Shown piece by piece: positions 52,217-61,118 of a stretch of DNA of 64,000 nt. Made by a program: the position numbers and the translations under genes. The notes under the pieces were generated by a model, which saw nothing but the letters and a program-made list of their open reading frames with translations, was not told the DNA's origin and searched no databases. Position 1 is the first letter of the stretch. Every line of letters starts with the position of its first letter. Source of the stretch: Schlegelella_A sp963778525 (lineage in GTDB: Bacteria > Pseudomonadota > Gammaproteobacteria > Burkholderiales > Burkholderiaceae_C); NCBI GenBank assembly GCA_963778525.1, contig CAVZUJ010000008.1:62001-126000 (forward strand). The letters run 5' to 3'.

Positions 52217-52910
52217 GACCGGCCTGCTGAGCTTCAGCGTGCATTCGCTGCCGACGCCCAATCCGGCGGCCAGCGACCCGGCGCGCACCCGTCGCGGCCG
52301 TTGGTCGATGCTGGCGGTGCTCCTCGTCTGCGCCGCGCCCGTCGTTGCGTCGTACCTCGCCTACTTCTTCGGAATGCGGCCGCGCTCGCAAACGAACTAC
52401 AGCGACCTGATCGTTCCTGCCCGTCCGTTGCCGGCTCGCCTGCATTTCGCGCGGCTGGACGGCACTGAAGTGCCCGCGGACGCCTTGCGCAAGCAGTGGC
52501 TGCTGGTGGTCGTCTCCGGAGCTGCCTGCGACCGCGTCTGCGAGCGCCAGCTCTGGTTGCAGCGGCAACTGCACGAGAGTCTGGGCGGCGAGAAGGACCG
52601 CGTCGACAAGATCTGGCTTGTCGACGACGATGCCAGGCCACGCCCGGAAACGCTGAGCGCCATCAATGCGAGCGAAAGCCATGCGCCGACCGCCGTAACT
52701 CCCACGACGGTGCTGCGCGTCGACCGTACGGCATTGATGTCCTGGCTCGAGCCGGCGCCGACGAAGCGGCTCGAGGACCACTTCTACGTCGTCGATCCGA
52801 ACGGCGACTGGATGATGCGAGCACCGGCCGACGCCGACCCGGCGCGCTTCAAGCGCGATATCGAGAAGCTTCTGCGCGTCTCGGCCGGCTGGGATCGGCC
52901 GGGCCGATGA
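52170..52910 (+). CDS. Membrane-anchored SCO/thioredoxin-like assembly protein
   Basis: About 246 residues from the ATG at 52170. One helix (about 50-72, SMLAVLLVCAAPVVASYLAYFF) then a domain with LRKQWLLVVVSGAACDRVCERQLWLQRQL. The CxxxC matches the spacing of SCO copper sites (compare CPDFC in the sco gene of this operon), and HFYVVDPNGDWMMR sits where SCO proteins have their late motif, though the conserved His is not obvious. A role in oxidase maturation is inferred from position between surf1 and ctaA. Confidence 0.75.
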   Translation: MSGFESSVPASGAAPETGLLSFSVHSLPTPNPAASDPARTRRGRWSMLAVLLVCAAPVVASYLAYFFGMRPRSQTNYSDLIVPARPLPARLHFARLDGTEVPADALRKQWLLVVVSGAACDRVCERQLWLQRQLHESLGGEKDRVDKIWLVDDDARPRPETLSAINASESHAPTAVTPTTVLRVDRTALMSWLEPAPTKRLEDHFYVVDPNGDWMMRAPADADPARFKRDIEKLLRVSAGWDRPGR

Positions 52911-54061
52911 ACGCCGCGCCCGCTGCCTACGACCTGGCGCCGGTGCTCGGCATCCTGGGCCTCGGCCTGGCCCTTGCCCTCGGCCCGCTGCTCTGGTTCT
53001 GGTTCAGACGGCGCGGCGCCAGCCCCGCGGCTCGGCTGCGCGCTCTCGCCTTGCTGACCCTCTTTCTCTGTTTCGATCTCGTCCTGCTGGGGGCTTTCAC
53101 GCGACTTTCCGATTCGGGTCTCGGCTGCCCTGACTGGCCCGGCTGCTATGGCCACGCCAGCCCGCTCGGCGCGCACCAGCCGATCGCTTCGGCCGAGGCG
53201 GCAGTGCCGACAGGCGCGGTCACGCCGACCAAGGCGTGGATCGAGATGGCGCATCGATATTCGGCGACCGCGATCGGCGTCCTCGTCATCGTCCTGGCGG
53301 TATTGGCTTTCATCGAGCGCCGCCGCGGCCACGTCCGAGCCTCGCCTGCCTGGGCCGTCGCCACGGTGCTCTGGATCGTCGGTCAGGGCGCCTTCGGCGC
53401 GCTCACGGTGACGATGGGTCTCTATCCGGCCATCGTCACCTTGCACCTGCTCGGTGGACTCGGTCTGCTCGCGCTCCTGGCCATCCAGGTCGAGATCTAC
53501 GACCCCCGTCCGATCGCGCTGCCGTCGTCTCTACGAACTGGCCTGGTCGCGGTTGCCGTGCTGGTCTTGATCCAGATCGCACTCGGTGGCTGGGTCAGCA
53601 CGAACTACGCCGTGCTGGCCTGTCGCGAATTCCCGGCCTGCCAAGGCAGTTGGTGGCCCGACATGAATTTCGCGGAAGGCTTCGTATTGCGCCGACCTCT
53701 GGGCCTGAGCGGCAACGGTGGCTATCTGCCCTTCTCCGCGTTGACGGCGATCCACATGGCGCATCGCCTCGGCGCCGCCGTCGTGCTGACTGCCCTTGCG
53801 CTGCTCGCCTGGCGCCTGGCGGCCAGCGCTGGCGCCGGCCTGCGAGGCTGGGCCGCGGCCGTCGCTGGCGTGGCGGCCTGGCAGCTGGCAAGCGGCCTCG
53901 GCAACGTCCTGCTGGGCTGGCCGCTCGTCGCGGCGGTGGCCCATACGGGCGGCAGTGCCGCGCTGGTCGTCGTCTTGACGGTGCTTGTGACGCGGTCCTG
54001 GCCGTCGCGGCAACCCGCGAAGGCGGCATGGCCGGCTGCCCCGCCGCGGCTGGCTTCGTAG
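52907..54061 (+). CDS. ctaA: Heme A synthase CtaA (Cox15)
   Basis: 384 residues, eight helices. LLGAFTRLSDSGLGCPDWPGCYG is the first heme-ligand/cysteine loop. WIEMAHRYSATAIGV and AIHMAHRLGAAVVL carry ligand histidines, with GALTVTMGLYPAIVTLHLLGG and GGWVSTNYAVLACREFPACQG (second cysteine pair) between. It oxidises heme O to heme A. The start ATG overlaps the preceding stop. Confidence 0.95.
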   Translation: MNAAPAAYDLAPVLGILGLGLALALGPLLWFWFRRRGASPAARLRALALLTLFLCFDLVLLGAFTRLSDSGLGCPDWPGCYGHASPLGAHQPIASAEAAVPTGAVTPTKAWIEMAHRYSATAIGVLVIVLAVLAFIERRRGHVRASPAWAVATVLWIVGQGAFGALTVTMGLYPAIVTLHLLGGLGLLALLAIQVEIYDPRPIALPSSLRTGLVAVAVLVLIQIALGGWVSTNYAVLACREFPACQGSWWPDMNFAEGFVLRRPLGLSGNGGYLPFSALTAIHMAHRLGAAVVLTALALLAWRLAASAGAGLRGWAAAVAGVAAWQLASGLGNVLLGWPLVAAVAHTGGSAALVVVLTVLVTRSWPSRQPAKAAWPAAPPRLAS

Positions 54062-54080
54062 AATCATCCGCTTGCCCGCC

Positions 54081-54998
54081 ATGTCAGATACCCTCGCGTC
54101 CGCCGTCGCACGGCACCCTTCGCTGACCTCCAAAGCGCGCCAGTTCTACGCGTTGACGAAGCCGCGCGTGGTGCAGCTGATCGTCTTCTGCGCCGCGATC
54201 GGCATGCTGCTGGCCACCCCGGGTCTGCCCGACTGGCCGGTCGCGCTCTCGGCGATCGCCGGCATCTGGTTGGTCGCCGCCGCTGCGGCCGCATTCAACT
54301 GCCTGGTCGAGCAGGGCATCGATTCACGCATGGCTCGCACCTCGTGGCGGGCCACCGCCACCGGTGAGCTGACGACCGGCCAGACGCTGGCGTTCTCGAG
54401 CCTGCTCTGCGTCGTGGGGAGCGCCATTCTCTGGTTTGCCGTCAACCCGCTGACGATGTGGCTCACCTTCGCCACGTTCGTGGGGTACGCGGTGATCTAC
54501 ACGGTGCTGCTCAAGCCCATGACGCCGCAGAACATCGTCATCGGCGGGGCTTCGGGCGCGATGCCGCCTGTGCTCGGCTGGGCGGCGATCCGCGGCGAAG
54601 TCGGGCACGAGGCGCTCATCCTGTGCCTCATCATCTTTCTCTGGACGCCGCCGCACTTCTGGGCGCTGGCCCTCTATCGCGCCGAAGACTATCGGCGAGC
54701 CGGCTTGCCGATGCTGCCGGTGACGCACGGTTCCGAGTTCACGCGACTGCAGGTCCTGCTCTACACGATCGTTCTCTTTGCTGCGACGCTGCTGCCTTTC
54801 GTCGTCGGCATGAGCGGCCCCATCTACCTGGCCGCAGCGCTCGTGCTGGGCACGATGTTCTGCGGGTACGCTTGGCGGTTGTGGCGAAGCTATTCGGATC
54901 AGTTGTCGCGCAAGACCTTTCGCTTTTCGATCGTGCACTTGTCCTTGCTGTTCGCGGCCCTGCTCGTAGATCACTATCTGTGGCCCCTGTGGTCCTGA
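54081..54998 (+). CDS. ctaB: Protoheme IX farnesyltransferase (heme O synthase) CtaB
   Basis: 305 residues, UbiA-family membrane prenyltransferase. YALTKPRVVQLIVFCAAIGM at the N-terminus, the aspartate-rich motif region AAFNCLVEQGIDSRMARTSWR, VIYTVLLKPMTPQNIVIGGASGAMPPVLGW and HFWALALYRAEDYRRAGLPMLPV are diagnostic. It farnesylates heme B to heme O for CtaA. The ATG at 54081 is preferred to a TTG at 54072. A TAGAAT 16 bases upstream could be an internal promoter. Confidence 0.95.
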   Translation: MSDTLASAVARHPSLTSKARQFYALTKPRVVQLIVFCAAIGMLLATPGLPDWPVALSAIAGIWLVAAAAAAFNCLVEQGIDSRMARTSWRATATGELTTGQTLAFSSLLCVVGSAILWFAVNPLTMWLTFATFVGYAVIYTVLLKPMTPQNIVIGGASGAMPPVLGWAAIRGEVGHEALILCLIIFLWTPPHFWALALYRAEDYRRAGLPMLPVTHGSEFTRLQVLLYTIVLFAATLLPFVVGMSGPIYLAAALVLGTMFCGYAWRLWRSYSDQLSRKTFRFSIVHLSLLFAALLVDHYLWPLWS

Positions 54999-55603
54999 AT
55001 CGCGCTCGCCGCCTCGTCGTGCTGGCGGCTGCGGCGATGCCGCTCGCCGGCTGCGACCGTCTGCTGGGCAAGGCCAGCGCGCCGGCGTTCCACTTCCCCG
55101 ACATCACCGGCGCCGAGTTCGCACGACATCTCGACTTGCCCGATGCCGACGGCAGGATGCGCTCGCTTGCCGACTGGAAAGGAAAGATCGTCGTCGTCTT
55201 CTTCGGCTACACGCAGTGCCCGGATTTCTGCCCGACGACGCTTGCCGAGCTGGCACAGATCAAGAAATCGCTAGGGGCCACCGGCGACCGCGTCCAGGTC
55301 GTCTTCGTCACCGTCGATCCGGAGCGCGACACCCCGGAGATCCTGAAGGCCTACGTCGGCAATTTCGGTCCGGACTTCGTCGGCCTGCGCGGCTCGCTCG
55401 AGCAGACCGCCGCGGCGGCCAAGGAGTTCAAGGTCTTCTACGCCAAGGTCCCGGGCAAGACGCCTGGCAGCTATTCGATGGACCACAGCGCTGCGTCCTT
55501 CGTTTTCGATCCCGCGGGCAAGGTGCGCCTCTACGTGCCTTACGGCGGCGACCCGAAGGTGGTCGCCGCAGACCTGCAGCAGCTTGCCGCCGTAACCGGC
55601 TGA
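54989..55603 (+). CDS. SCO1/SenC family copper chaperone
   Basis: 204 residues if it starts at the GTG at 54989 (overlapping ctaB by 10 bases). There is an N-terminal lipoprotein signal with lipobox LAGC near residue 21, then a thioredoxin fold with the copper site CPDFC in FFGYTQCPDFCPTTLAEL and the partner His in YSMDHSAASFVFD. It delivers copper or electrons to the CuA site of subunit II. Last gene of the oxidase operon, convergent with rpoH. Confidence 0.92.
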   Translation: MVLNRARRLVVLAAAAMPLAGCDRLLGKASAPAFHFPDITGAEFARHLDLPDADGRMRSLADWKGKIVVVFFGYTQCPDFCPTTLAELAQIKKSLGATGDRVQVVFVTVDPERDTPEILKAYVGNFGPDFVGLRGSLEQTAAAAKEFKVFYAKVPGKTPGSYSMDHSAASFVFDPAGKVRLYVPYGGDPKVVAADLQQLAAVTG

Positions 55604-55610
55604 CGCCCAA

Positions 55611-55634
55611 GAAAAAGCGGCCACTAAGGGCCGC
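55611..55634 (-). terminator. Rho-independent terminator of rpoH
   Basis: On the minus strand the stem GCGGCC-CTTAGT-GGCCGC is followed by TTTTTC, 25 bases past the rpoH stop. On the plus strand the same hairpin follows the sco stop but is preceded rather than followed by an A-run, so it favours minus-strand termination. Confidence 0.7.
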
Positions 55635-55658
55635 CCGTTCAAGCTGCCGAAGGCGCGT

Positions 55659-56582
55659 TCACTCGGTGTGCGCGAGGGCCTTGCGCATCTTCTTCATCGC
55701 GGCCACCTCGATCTGGCGAATCCGCTCGGCGCTGACGCCGTATTCGCCGGCCAGATCGTGCAGGGTCATGCCGCCCGAGCTGTCGTCGTTGACCTTCAGC
55801 CAGCGCTCCTCGACGATGCGACGGCTGCGCGGGTCGAGCGAATCGAGCGCGAGAGCGATGCCGTCGGCGGCCAGCCAGTCGCGTTTCTTCGACTCGAGCA
55901 CCTGCGTCGGCTCGCTCGCGTCATCGGCGAGATAGGCGATCGGCGCGTAGCTTTCCTCGCCGTCGTCGGTCTGCGGCTCGAGCGCGACATCGCCACCCGA
56001 GAGGCGGGTCTCCATCTCCAGAACTTCTTCGCGCTTGACGTTCAGCGTCCGGGCGAGCGTGTCGACTTCGGCCTGCGTCAAGGTCGAGCGATGCGTGTCC
56101 CCGGCGCCGGCCTCGTCCTTCATGCTCTGCTTCATCGAACGAAGATTGAAGAAGAGCTTGCGCTGCGCCTTGGTCGTCGCGACCTTGACCATCCGCCAGT
56201 TTTTCAGGATGTACTCGTGGATCTCGGCCTTGATCCAGTGCATGGCGTAGCTCACCAGGCGCACGCCCTGGTCGGGATCGAATCGCTTCACGGCCTTCAT
56301 CAGGCCGACGTTGCCTTCCTGGATCAGGTCGCCGTGCGGCAGGCCGTAGCCCAGGTACTTTCGGGAGATCGACACGACCAGGCGCAGGTGAGAAAGGACC
56401 AGCTTTCCGGCGGCATCGAGATCGCCATTCGAGCGCAAGGCGCGCGCGAATCGGGACTCCTCTTCCTGGGTCAGAAGCGGGATGCGGTTGATGGCGCTGA
56501 TGTAGGCGTCGAGGTTGCCCAACGACGGAACCAGAGCCCACGGATCACGGACAGCAAGAGCAGAAACGGAAGTAGTGTTCAT
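55659..56582 (-). CDS. rpoH: RNA polymerase heat-shock sigma factor RpoH (sigma-32)
   Basis: 307 residues. Region 1.2 (NLDAYISAINRIPLLTQEEE), region 2 (LVLSHLRLVVSISRKYLGYGLPHGDLIQEGNVGLMKAVKRFDP), the RpoH box QRKLFFNLRSMKQSM, and region 4 (MTLHDLAGEYGVSAERIRQIEVAAMKKMRKAL). The start MNTTSVSALAV at 56582 is chosen; an upstream extension lacks conservation. It directs transcription of heat-shock genes. A perfect CIRCE operator lies 43 bases upstream, so HrcA probably represses it. Confidence 0.96.
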   Translation of the reverse strand: MNTTSVSALAVRDPWALVPSLGNLDAYISAINRIPLLTQEEESRFARALRSNGDLDAAGKLVLSHLRLVVSISRKYLGYGLPHGDLIQEGNVGLMKAVKRFDPDQGVRLVSYAMHWIKAEIHEYILKNWRMVKVATTKAQRKLFFNLRSMKQSMKDEAGAGDTHRSTLTQAEVDTLARTLNVKREEVLEMETRLSGGDVALEPQTDDGEESYAPIAYLADDASEPTQVLESKKRDWLAADGIALALDSLDPRSRRIVEERWLKVNDDSSGGMTLHDLAGEYGVSAERIRQIEVAAMKKMRKALAHTE

Positions 56583-56624
56583 GGTGGTATCAGACCTCTG
56601 ATGCCCCTTTCGGTTCCGCAAATA

Positions 56625-56651
56625 TTAGCACTCGACGGGGGAGAGTGCTAA
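56625..56651 (-). promoter_or_regulatory. CIRCE element (HrcA operator) upstream of rpoH
   Basis: TTAGCACTC-N9-GAGTGCTAA, identical to the classical CIRCE consensus with nine-base arms and spacer. On the rpoH strand it overlaps a plausible promoter: TTAGCA as -35, 18 bases, TAATAT as -10, placing the start about 35 bases before the ATG. HrcA is known to bind such sites upstream of groESL and dnaK. Here the site points to rpoH because the gene on the other side ends here. Confidence 0.9.
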
Positions 56652-56718
56652 GGCTGGCGCAATCGCCGCGATCAGCCTTCGCTATCGGGCTTCGGCAAGC
56701 CGAATGCCCACTTCGGCG

Positions 56719-59700
56719 CTAGCTGAAGGCGGTATCCATGCGATCGAGCAGATCGTCGAGTGCGCCGAGGAGCTCGGCAACGTCCACCGGCTTGGTCAGG
56801 TAGCGGGTCGCCCCGGCCGCCAGGGCGGCATCGATCTGGGGGGAAAGGGCGTCGGCGGAGACGATCAGGACCGGGATCGGGGCGGTTTCGGGGTCGGCCT
56901 TGAAGTGGCGCAGGAGCTCGAGCCCGCTGATGTCCGGCAGGTGCATGTCGAGCAGGATCAGGTGCGGCCGGTGTGCGCGCACCGCCGCCAGGCCGTCGAG
57001 GCCGGTGACCGACACCTCCATCTGCACCTGCGGGCGCTGGGCCAGGATGCCGCGCATCACCTCGATGTTGGTCTCGTTGTCCTCGACGTAGTGGACGATT
57101 CGCCGGTGGTACTCGGCCGGGCCGGTCTCGAGGGCGTCGAAGGGAGACCGGACCGTGTCGGGGTCGATCGACTTCGGCAGCTTCAGCGTGAACGACGAGC
57201 CCTCGCCGGGAAAGCTCTTGACTCCGATCGAGCCGCCCATCAGCTCGGCGAGGCGGCGGCTGATGACCAGCCCGATGCCTGTGCCCTGCAGCGCCGAGCG
57301 CTCGCGCCCGAGCCGGTTGAACGGCTTGAAGAGCTCTTCCATCTGCGCCGGCGTCATGCCCATGCCGGTGTCGGTGACGGAGACCTCCACCCGATCCGGA
57401 GCAGTCAGGCGGCTGGCGATGTGGACCCGGCCGCCTTCGCTGTTGTACTTGACGGCGTTGCTGAGCAGATTGGTCAGCACCTGCTTGACCCGCGTGGCAT
57501 CGCCCAGGATGCCGGCGGTGCCAGGCGCCAGGTTCTGGCTGATCCGGATGCCGCGCCGGCTGGCATCGCTGGCGACCAGCGCCACCGTGGCCGCAACGAG
57601 CTCGGGCAGGTCGAGCGTCGTCAGCTGAAGGCGCAGGTTGCCCGATTCGATGCGCGAGAGATCGAGCACGTCGTTGATCATCTCGAGCAGGTGCCAGCCG
57701 GCCTGCTGGATTTGCGCGACCCAGGGCCGCTGTGCCGGCGCCAGAGGGTGGCGCTGGTCGATTTCGAGAAGCTGCGCGAAGCCCAGCATGGCGTTCAGCG
57801 GTGTCCGCAGCTCGTGGCTCATGCGCGAAAGGAACTCGCTCTTGGCCACGTTCGACGCCTCGGCCGCCTCGCGTGCCCGTTCGGCCTCTTCGAGGCGCAG
57901 ATGCTCGGTGATGTCCTCGACCACCCCGACGATGCGCCAGGGCTGGTTGTCCGGGTCGCGCAGCAGCGATACCGTCGCCTGGACCCAGACGACCTCTCCG
58001 GCCTTCGTGATGTATCGCTTGTGTCGGCGGTAAGTCGGAATCTCGTTGCGCACCAGCTGCGCCGTCAGAGTCTCGTCCTGCGGCAGATCCTCGGCGTGGG
58101 TGAGCTCCGCCGGCGGCAGCGCCGCGAGCTCGCTCTCGGCGTAGCCGGTGAGCTCGCAAAAACGCGGATTGGCCTGGATCATCCGGCCGTCGAGCCCGGT
58201 ATAGACGATGCCGATCGGCACGTTGTCGAGGATGTTTCGAAAGCGCTGCTCGCTCGCGCGCAGCGCCGCTTCGGCAACGTGCCGCTCCGCCACCTCGGCG
58301 CGCAGGGCCGCGGTTCGTTCGCGCACCGCGCTTTCGATGCGCCGGGTCCTGCCGGTCGTGATCAGCAGCGAGGCACCCAGCATGGCCGCGGAGAGCAGTC
58401 CGGCCGCCGAAAAGAACCAGGCGCTTCGGTCGATCGCGTCCGGTACGTCCTCGGGTCGGGCCGAAACGCGCAGATCCCATTGCCGGCCAGCGAAGGCCAC
58501 GTGCCGCTCGTGCATCAGCACGGGAGTCGCGTCCTGGCATCCGGCGCGGCCGGCGAGACGGTGCGGCGTCGCGCCGGGCTCGGCGTCGACGATGCAGAGA
58601 TCGAGATAGGTCGGCACCTTGCCGGCAACGTTCTCGAGCTGTCGTTCCATTGTCAGGGCCACGAAGACGAGGCCGCGAAAAGCGGCGCGGCGCTGTGCCG
58701 GCGCCGCGCTGTCGCCGCTGTAAACCGCCTGGTAGATGACGACACCGGTGCGCTGGTCGTCGCCGCCTTGCGCCGTCAGGCGAAATCCGGTGGTTACCTT
58801 GGGTCGGCCTGAATCGACTGCCTCGATCACTGCTGCGCGCCCCGCCGGAATCGATATCGCGTTGAGGCCGAGCGCGGCGGAGTTGCTTTGCAGCGGCTCG
58901 ATGTTTCGAATGGCGATGACGTCGCCGCCTTCGGCGCGCAGCCCCAACCCCAGCACGTCACCGCCCGCCAGACTCGGCTCCGAAGCGGCTTGCGGCCGGT
59001 CGTAGACGCGAAAGCCCGGTGCGCCGTCGGCCCGGGCGCGCGCTTCGAAAGCGGCAATGTCGTCGTGGTGCACGCGCTCGCCCCAGCCCATGGAACGGAT
59101 GGTGCCGCTGCCGAGCCAGTTCTCCGTCGCCATGCGTACCTGCTCGCGCGTCAACGGGTTGGAGACGCTGTAAATGCCGTGCATCGCTTCCAGGGCACGC
59201 AGCGGCTCCTGCAATTGCGTGGCGAGGATCAGGGATGCGCTCGAGGCGTCGTTGTCGAAGGTATCGTGCACCCGCTCGTCGTTCCAGCGACCGAGCTGCA
59301 GGATGCCGAGGGCCAGAAAGCCGATGACGAGCGCCAGCGTCAATCCGACGGGCACGCGCCGAGGTATCCAATCCGACGCCGGGCGCCCGATGAGGGTGAG
59401 GGCGATCGGGGCGGCGATCAGCAGGCCGGCCAGATCGCCGATCCAGCAGGTTGCCCACGTGAAAGCGGCGCTGCCTGAAGGCAGGGTTCCGAAGGCACGC
59501 GATACCGCGACCGTGACGCTGGCGGCAATGACGCTGCTCAACAGGCAGGCCGCCATGAAGCGTGCCACGTCTCCCGGCAGGGTCAGCACCAGAGGCTGGC
59601 GCACGAAACGCCGCACCAGCGCGGCGCCGGCGTACGCCTGCAATGCGGCGCCGAAGGCGATGAGCACGGCCGCAGCGATTGCCCGGGCATCGACATGGCC

Positions 59701-59961
59701 GTGCATCGCCGCGAGCACGACGTTGACGCCGAACGACCCGAGCAGCACGGCGCCGAGCATCGACCGGCCATAGACCAGGACGCAGGCGAGCGCGATACCG
59801 GCGGCCGGTGACAGCGGCGAGGCGTAGCCGGGCGGGATCGCGAGGAACAGGGCGGCCAGACCAGCGGCGGCGCAGGCCAGCGTCGCCAGCACGAAGGGCT
59901 TCGCCGCGCGCCGCCACGGGTCGGCCTCAATCGCGGGCGTCGATCGTGCGGGCAGGGGCAT
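56719..59961 (-). CDS. Hybrid sensor histidine kinase (MASE1-CHASE-PAS-HisKA-HATPase-REC)
   Basis: 1080 residues. An N-terminal multi-helix MASE1-like sensor (SPLSPAAGIALACVLVYGRSMLGAVLLGSF), a further helix near 210, then a periplasmic CHASE domain (RVHDTFDNDASSASLILATQLQEPLRALEAMHGIYS... through WGERVH) and another helix near 530. A PAS domain follows (RFRNILDNVPIGIVYTGLDGRMIQANPRF), then HisKA with FLSRMSHELRTPLNAMLGF, HATPase (NLLSNAVKYNSEGGR, DTGMGMTP, GTGIGLVISRRLAELMGG) and a receiver with phospho-Asp in LILLDMHLPDISGLEL. No partner regulator is adjacent. The signal is unknown. It is upstream of rpoH on the same strand but separated by its promoter. Confidence 0.9.
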   Translation of the reverse strand: MPLPARSTPAIEADPWRRAAKPFVLATLACAAAGLAALFLAIPPGYASPLSPAAGIALACVLVYGRSMLGAVLLGSFGVNVVLAAMHGHVDARAIAAAVLIAFGAALQAYAGAALVRRFVRQPLVLTLPGDVARFMAACLLSSVIAASVTVAVSRAFGTLPSGSAAFTWATCWIGDLAGLLIAAPIALTLIGRPASDWIPRRVPVGLTLALVIGFLALGILQLGRWNDERVHDTFDNDASSASLILATQLQEPLRALEAMHGIYSVSNPLTREQVRMATENWLGSGTIRSMGWGERVHHDDIAAFEARARADGAPGFRVYDRPQAASEPSLAGGDVLGLGLRAEGGDVIAIRNIEPLQSNSAALGLNAISIPAGRAAVIEAVDSGRPKVTTGFRLTAQGGDDQRTGVVIYQAVYSGDSAAPAQRRAAFRGLVFVALTMERQLENVAGKVPTYLDLCIVDAEPGATPHRLAGRAGCQDATPVLMHERHVAFAGRQWDLRVSARPEDVPDAIDRSAWFFSAAGLLSAAMLGASLLITTGRTRRIESAVRERTAALRAEVAERHVAEAALRASEQRFRNILDNVPIGIVYTGLDGRMIQANPRFCELTGYAESELAALPPAELTHAEDLPQDETLTAQLVRNEIPTYRRHKRYITKAGEVVWVQATVSLLRDPDNQPWRIVGVVEDITEHLRLEEAERAREAAEASNVAKSEFLSRMSHELRTPLNAMLGFAQLLEIDQRHPLAPAQRPWVAQIQQAGWHLLEMINDVLDLSRIESGNLRLQLTTLDLPELVAATVALVASDASRRGIRISQNLAPGTAGILGDATRVKQVLTNLLSNAVKYNSEGGRVHIASRLTAPDRVEVSVTDTGMGMTPAQMEELFKPFNRLGRERSALQGTGIGLVISRRLAELMGGSIGVKSFPGEGSSFTLKLPKSIDPDTVRSPFDALETGPAEYHRRIVHYVEDNETNIEVMRGILAQRPQVQMEVSVTGLDGLAAVRAHRPHLILLDMHLPDISGLELLRHFKADPETAPIPVLIVSADALSPQIDAALAAGATRYLTKPVDVAELLGALDDLLDRMDTAFS

Positions 59962-59984
59962 GAACGATCGACGCTGTCGAAGGC

Positions 59985-61079
59985 CTAGACGTTGAACAGG
60001 AAGTTCAACACGTCGCCGTCCTTGACGATGTACTCCTTGCCTTCGGCCCGCATCCGCCCGGCGTCCTTGGCTCCGTGCTCGCCGCCGTAGGCGATGAAGT
60101 CGTCGAAGGCAATGGTCTGGGCACGAATGAAGCCGCGCTCGAAATCGGTGTGGATGACGCCCGCGGCCTGCGGCGCCGTGTCGCCGACGTGGATCGTCCA
60201 GGCACGCACCTCCTTGACCCCGGCGGTGAAATAGGTCTGCAGGCCGAGCAGCGTGAATGCGGCGCGGATCAGGCGTGCCAGGCCCGATTCGGTCTGCCCC
60301 ATCTCGGCCAGGAACATCGCCTTGTCGGCCTCGTCCATCTCGGCGAGCTCGGCCTCGGTCTTGGCCGAGATGGCCACGACCGGTGCATGCTGGCGCGCGG
60401 CGACCTCGCGCAAGCGGTCGAGGTGCGGATTGTTCGAAAAGCCGTTCTCCGCGACGTTGGCGACGAACATCGCCGGCTTCGCCGTGATCAGGCACAGCGG
60501 CTTCAGCACCGCGAGCTCTTCCTTGCTGAACGCGATCGAACGCACCGGGCGCGCCTGGTCGAGCGCCGCGTTGCACTTCGCGAGAACGTCGACGAGGCGC
60601 TTCGCCTCCTTGTCGTTGCCCGACTTGGCGACCTTGGTGTGCCGGGCCAGGCTCTTTTCGACGGTGGCCAGGTCGGCCAGGCAGAGCTCGGTCTGGATGA
60701 CCTCGATGTCCGAGACCGGGTCGACCTTGCCGGCGACGTGGATCACGTTCTCGTCGTCGAAGCAGCGCACGACGTTGACGATCGCATCGGTCTCGCGGAC
60801 GTGGGCGAGGAACTGGTTGCCCAGGCCTTCGCCCTTCGAGGCGCCGGCCACGAGCCCGGCGATGTCGACGAACTCGACGATCGCCGGCACGATGCGCTCG
60901 GGCTTGACGATGGCCGCCAGCTTGTCGAGGCGCGCGTCCGGCAGCTCGACGATGCCGACGTTCGGCTCGATCGTGCAGAAGGGATAGTTCTCCGCCGCGA
61001 TCCCGGCTTTCGTGAGCGCGTTGAAGAGGGTGGACTTGCCCACGTTGGGCAGGCCCACGATGCCGCATTTCAGGCTCAT
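59985..61079 (-). CDS. ychF: Redox-regulated ATPase/GTPase YchF
   Basis: 364 residues, Obg-family. G1 loop GIVGLPNVGKSTLFNALTKAGIAAENYPFCTIEPNVG, G3 DIAGLVAGASKGEGLGNQFL, the NVAE motif, and the C-terminal TGS-like domain (LQTYFTAGVKEVRAWTIHVGDTAPQAAGVIHTDFERGFIRA) are all present. It binds ribosomes and hydrolyses ATP. The -10-like TAAAAT at 61116-61121 (minus strand) lies 36 bases upstream of the ATG. Confidence 0.96.
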   Translation of the reverse strand: MSLKCGIVGLPNVGKSTLFNALTKAGIAAENYPFCTIEPNVGIVELPDARLDKLAAIVKPERIVPAIVEFVDIAGLVAGASKGEGLGNQFLAHVRETDAIVNVVRCFDDENVIHVAGKVDPVSDIEVIQTELCLADLATVEKSLARHTKVAKSGNDKEAKRLVDVLAKCNAALDQARPVRSIAFSKEELAVLKPLCLITAKPAMFVANVAENGFSNNPHLDRLREVAARQHAPVVAISAKTEAELAEMDEADKAMFLAEMGQTESGLARLIRAAFTLLGLQTYFTAGVKEVRAWTIHVGDTAPQAAGVIHTDFERGFIRAQTIAFDDFIAYGGEHGAKDAGRMRAEGKEYIVKDGDVLNFLFNV

Positions 61080-61118
61080 GAGGAAGGGGGCGCTTGTCGC
61101 AGCAGTGAGCGGGAGATT

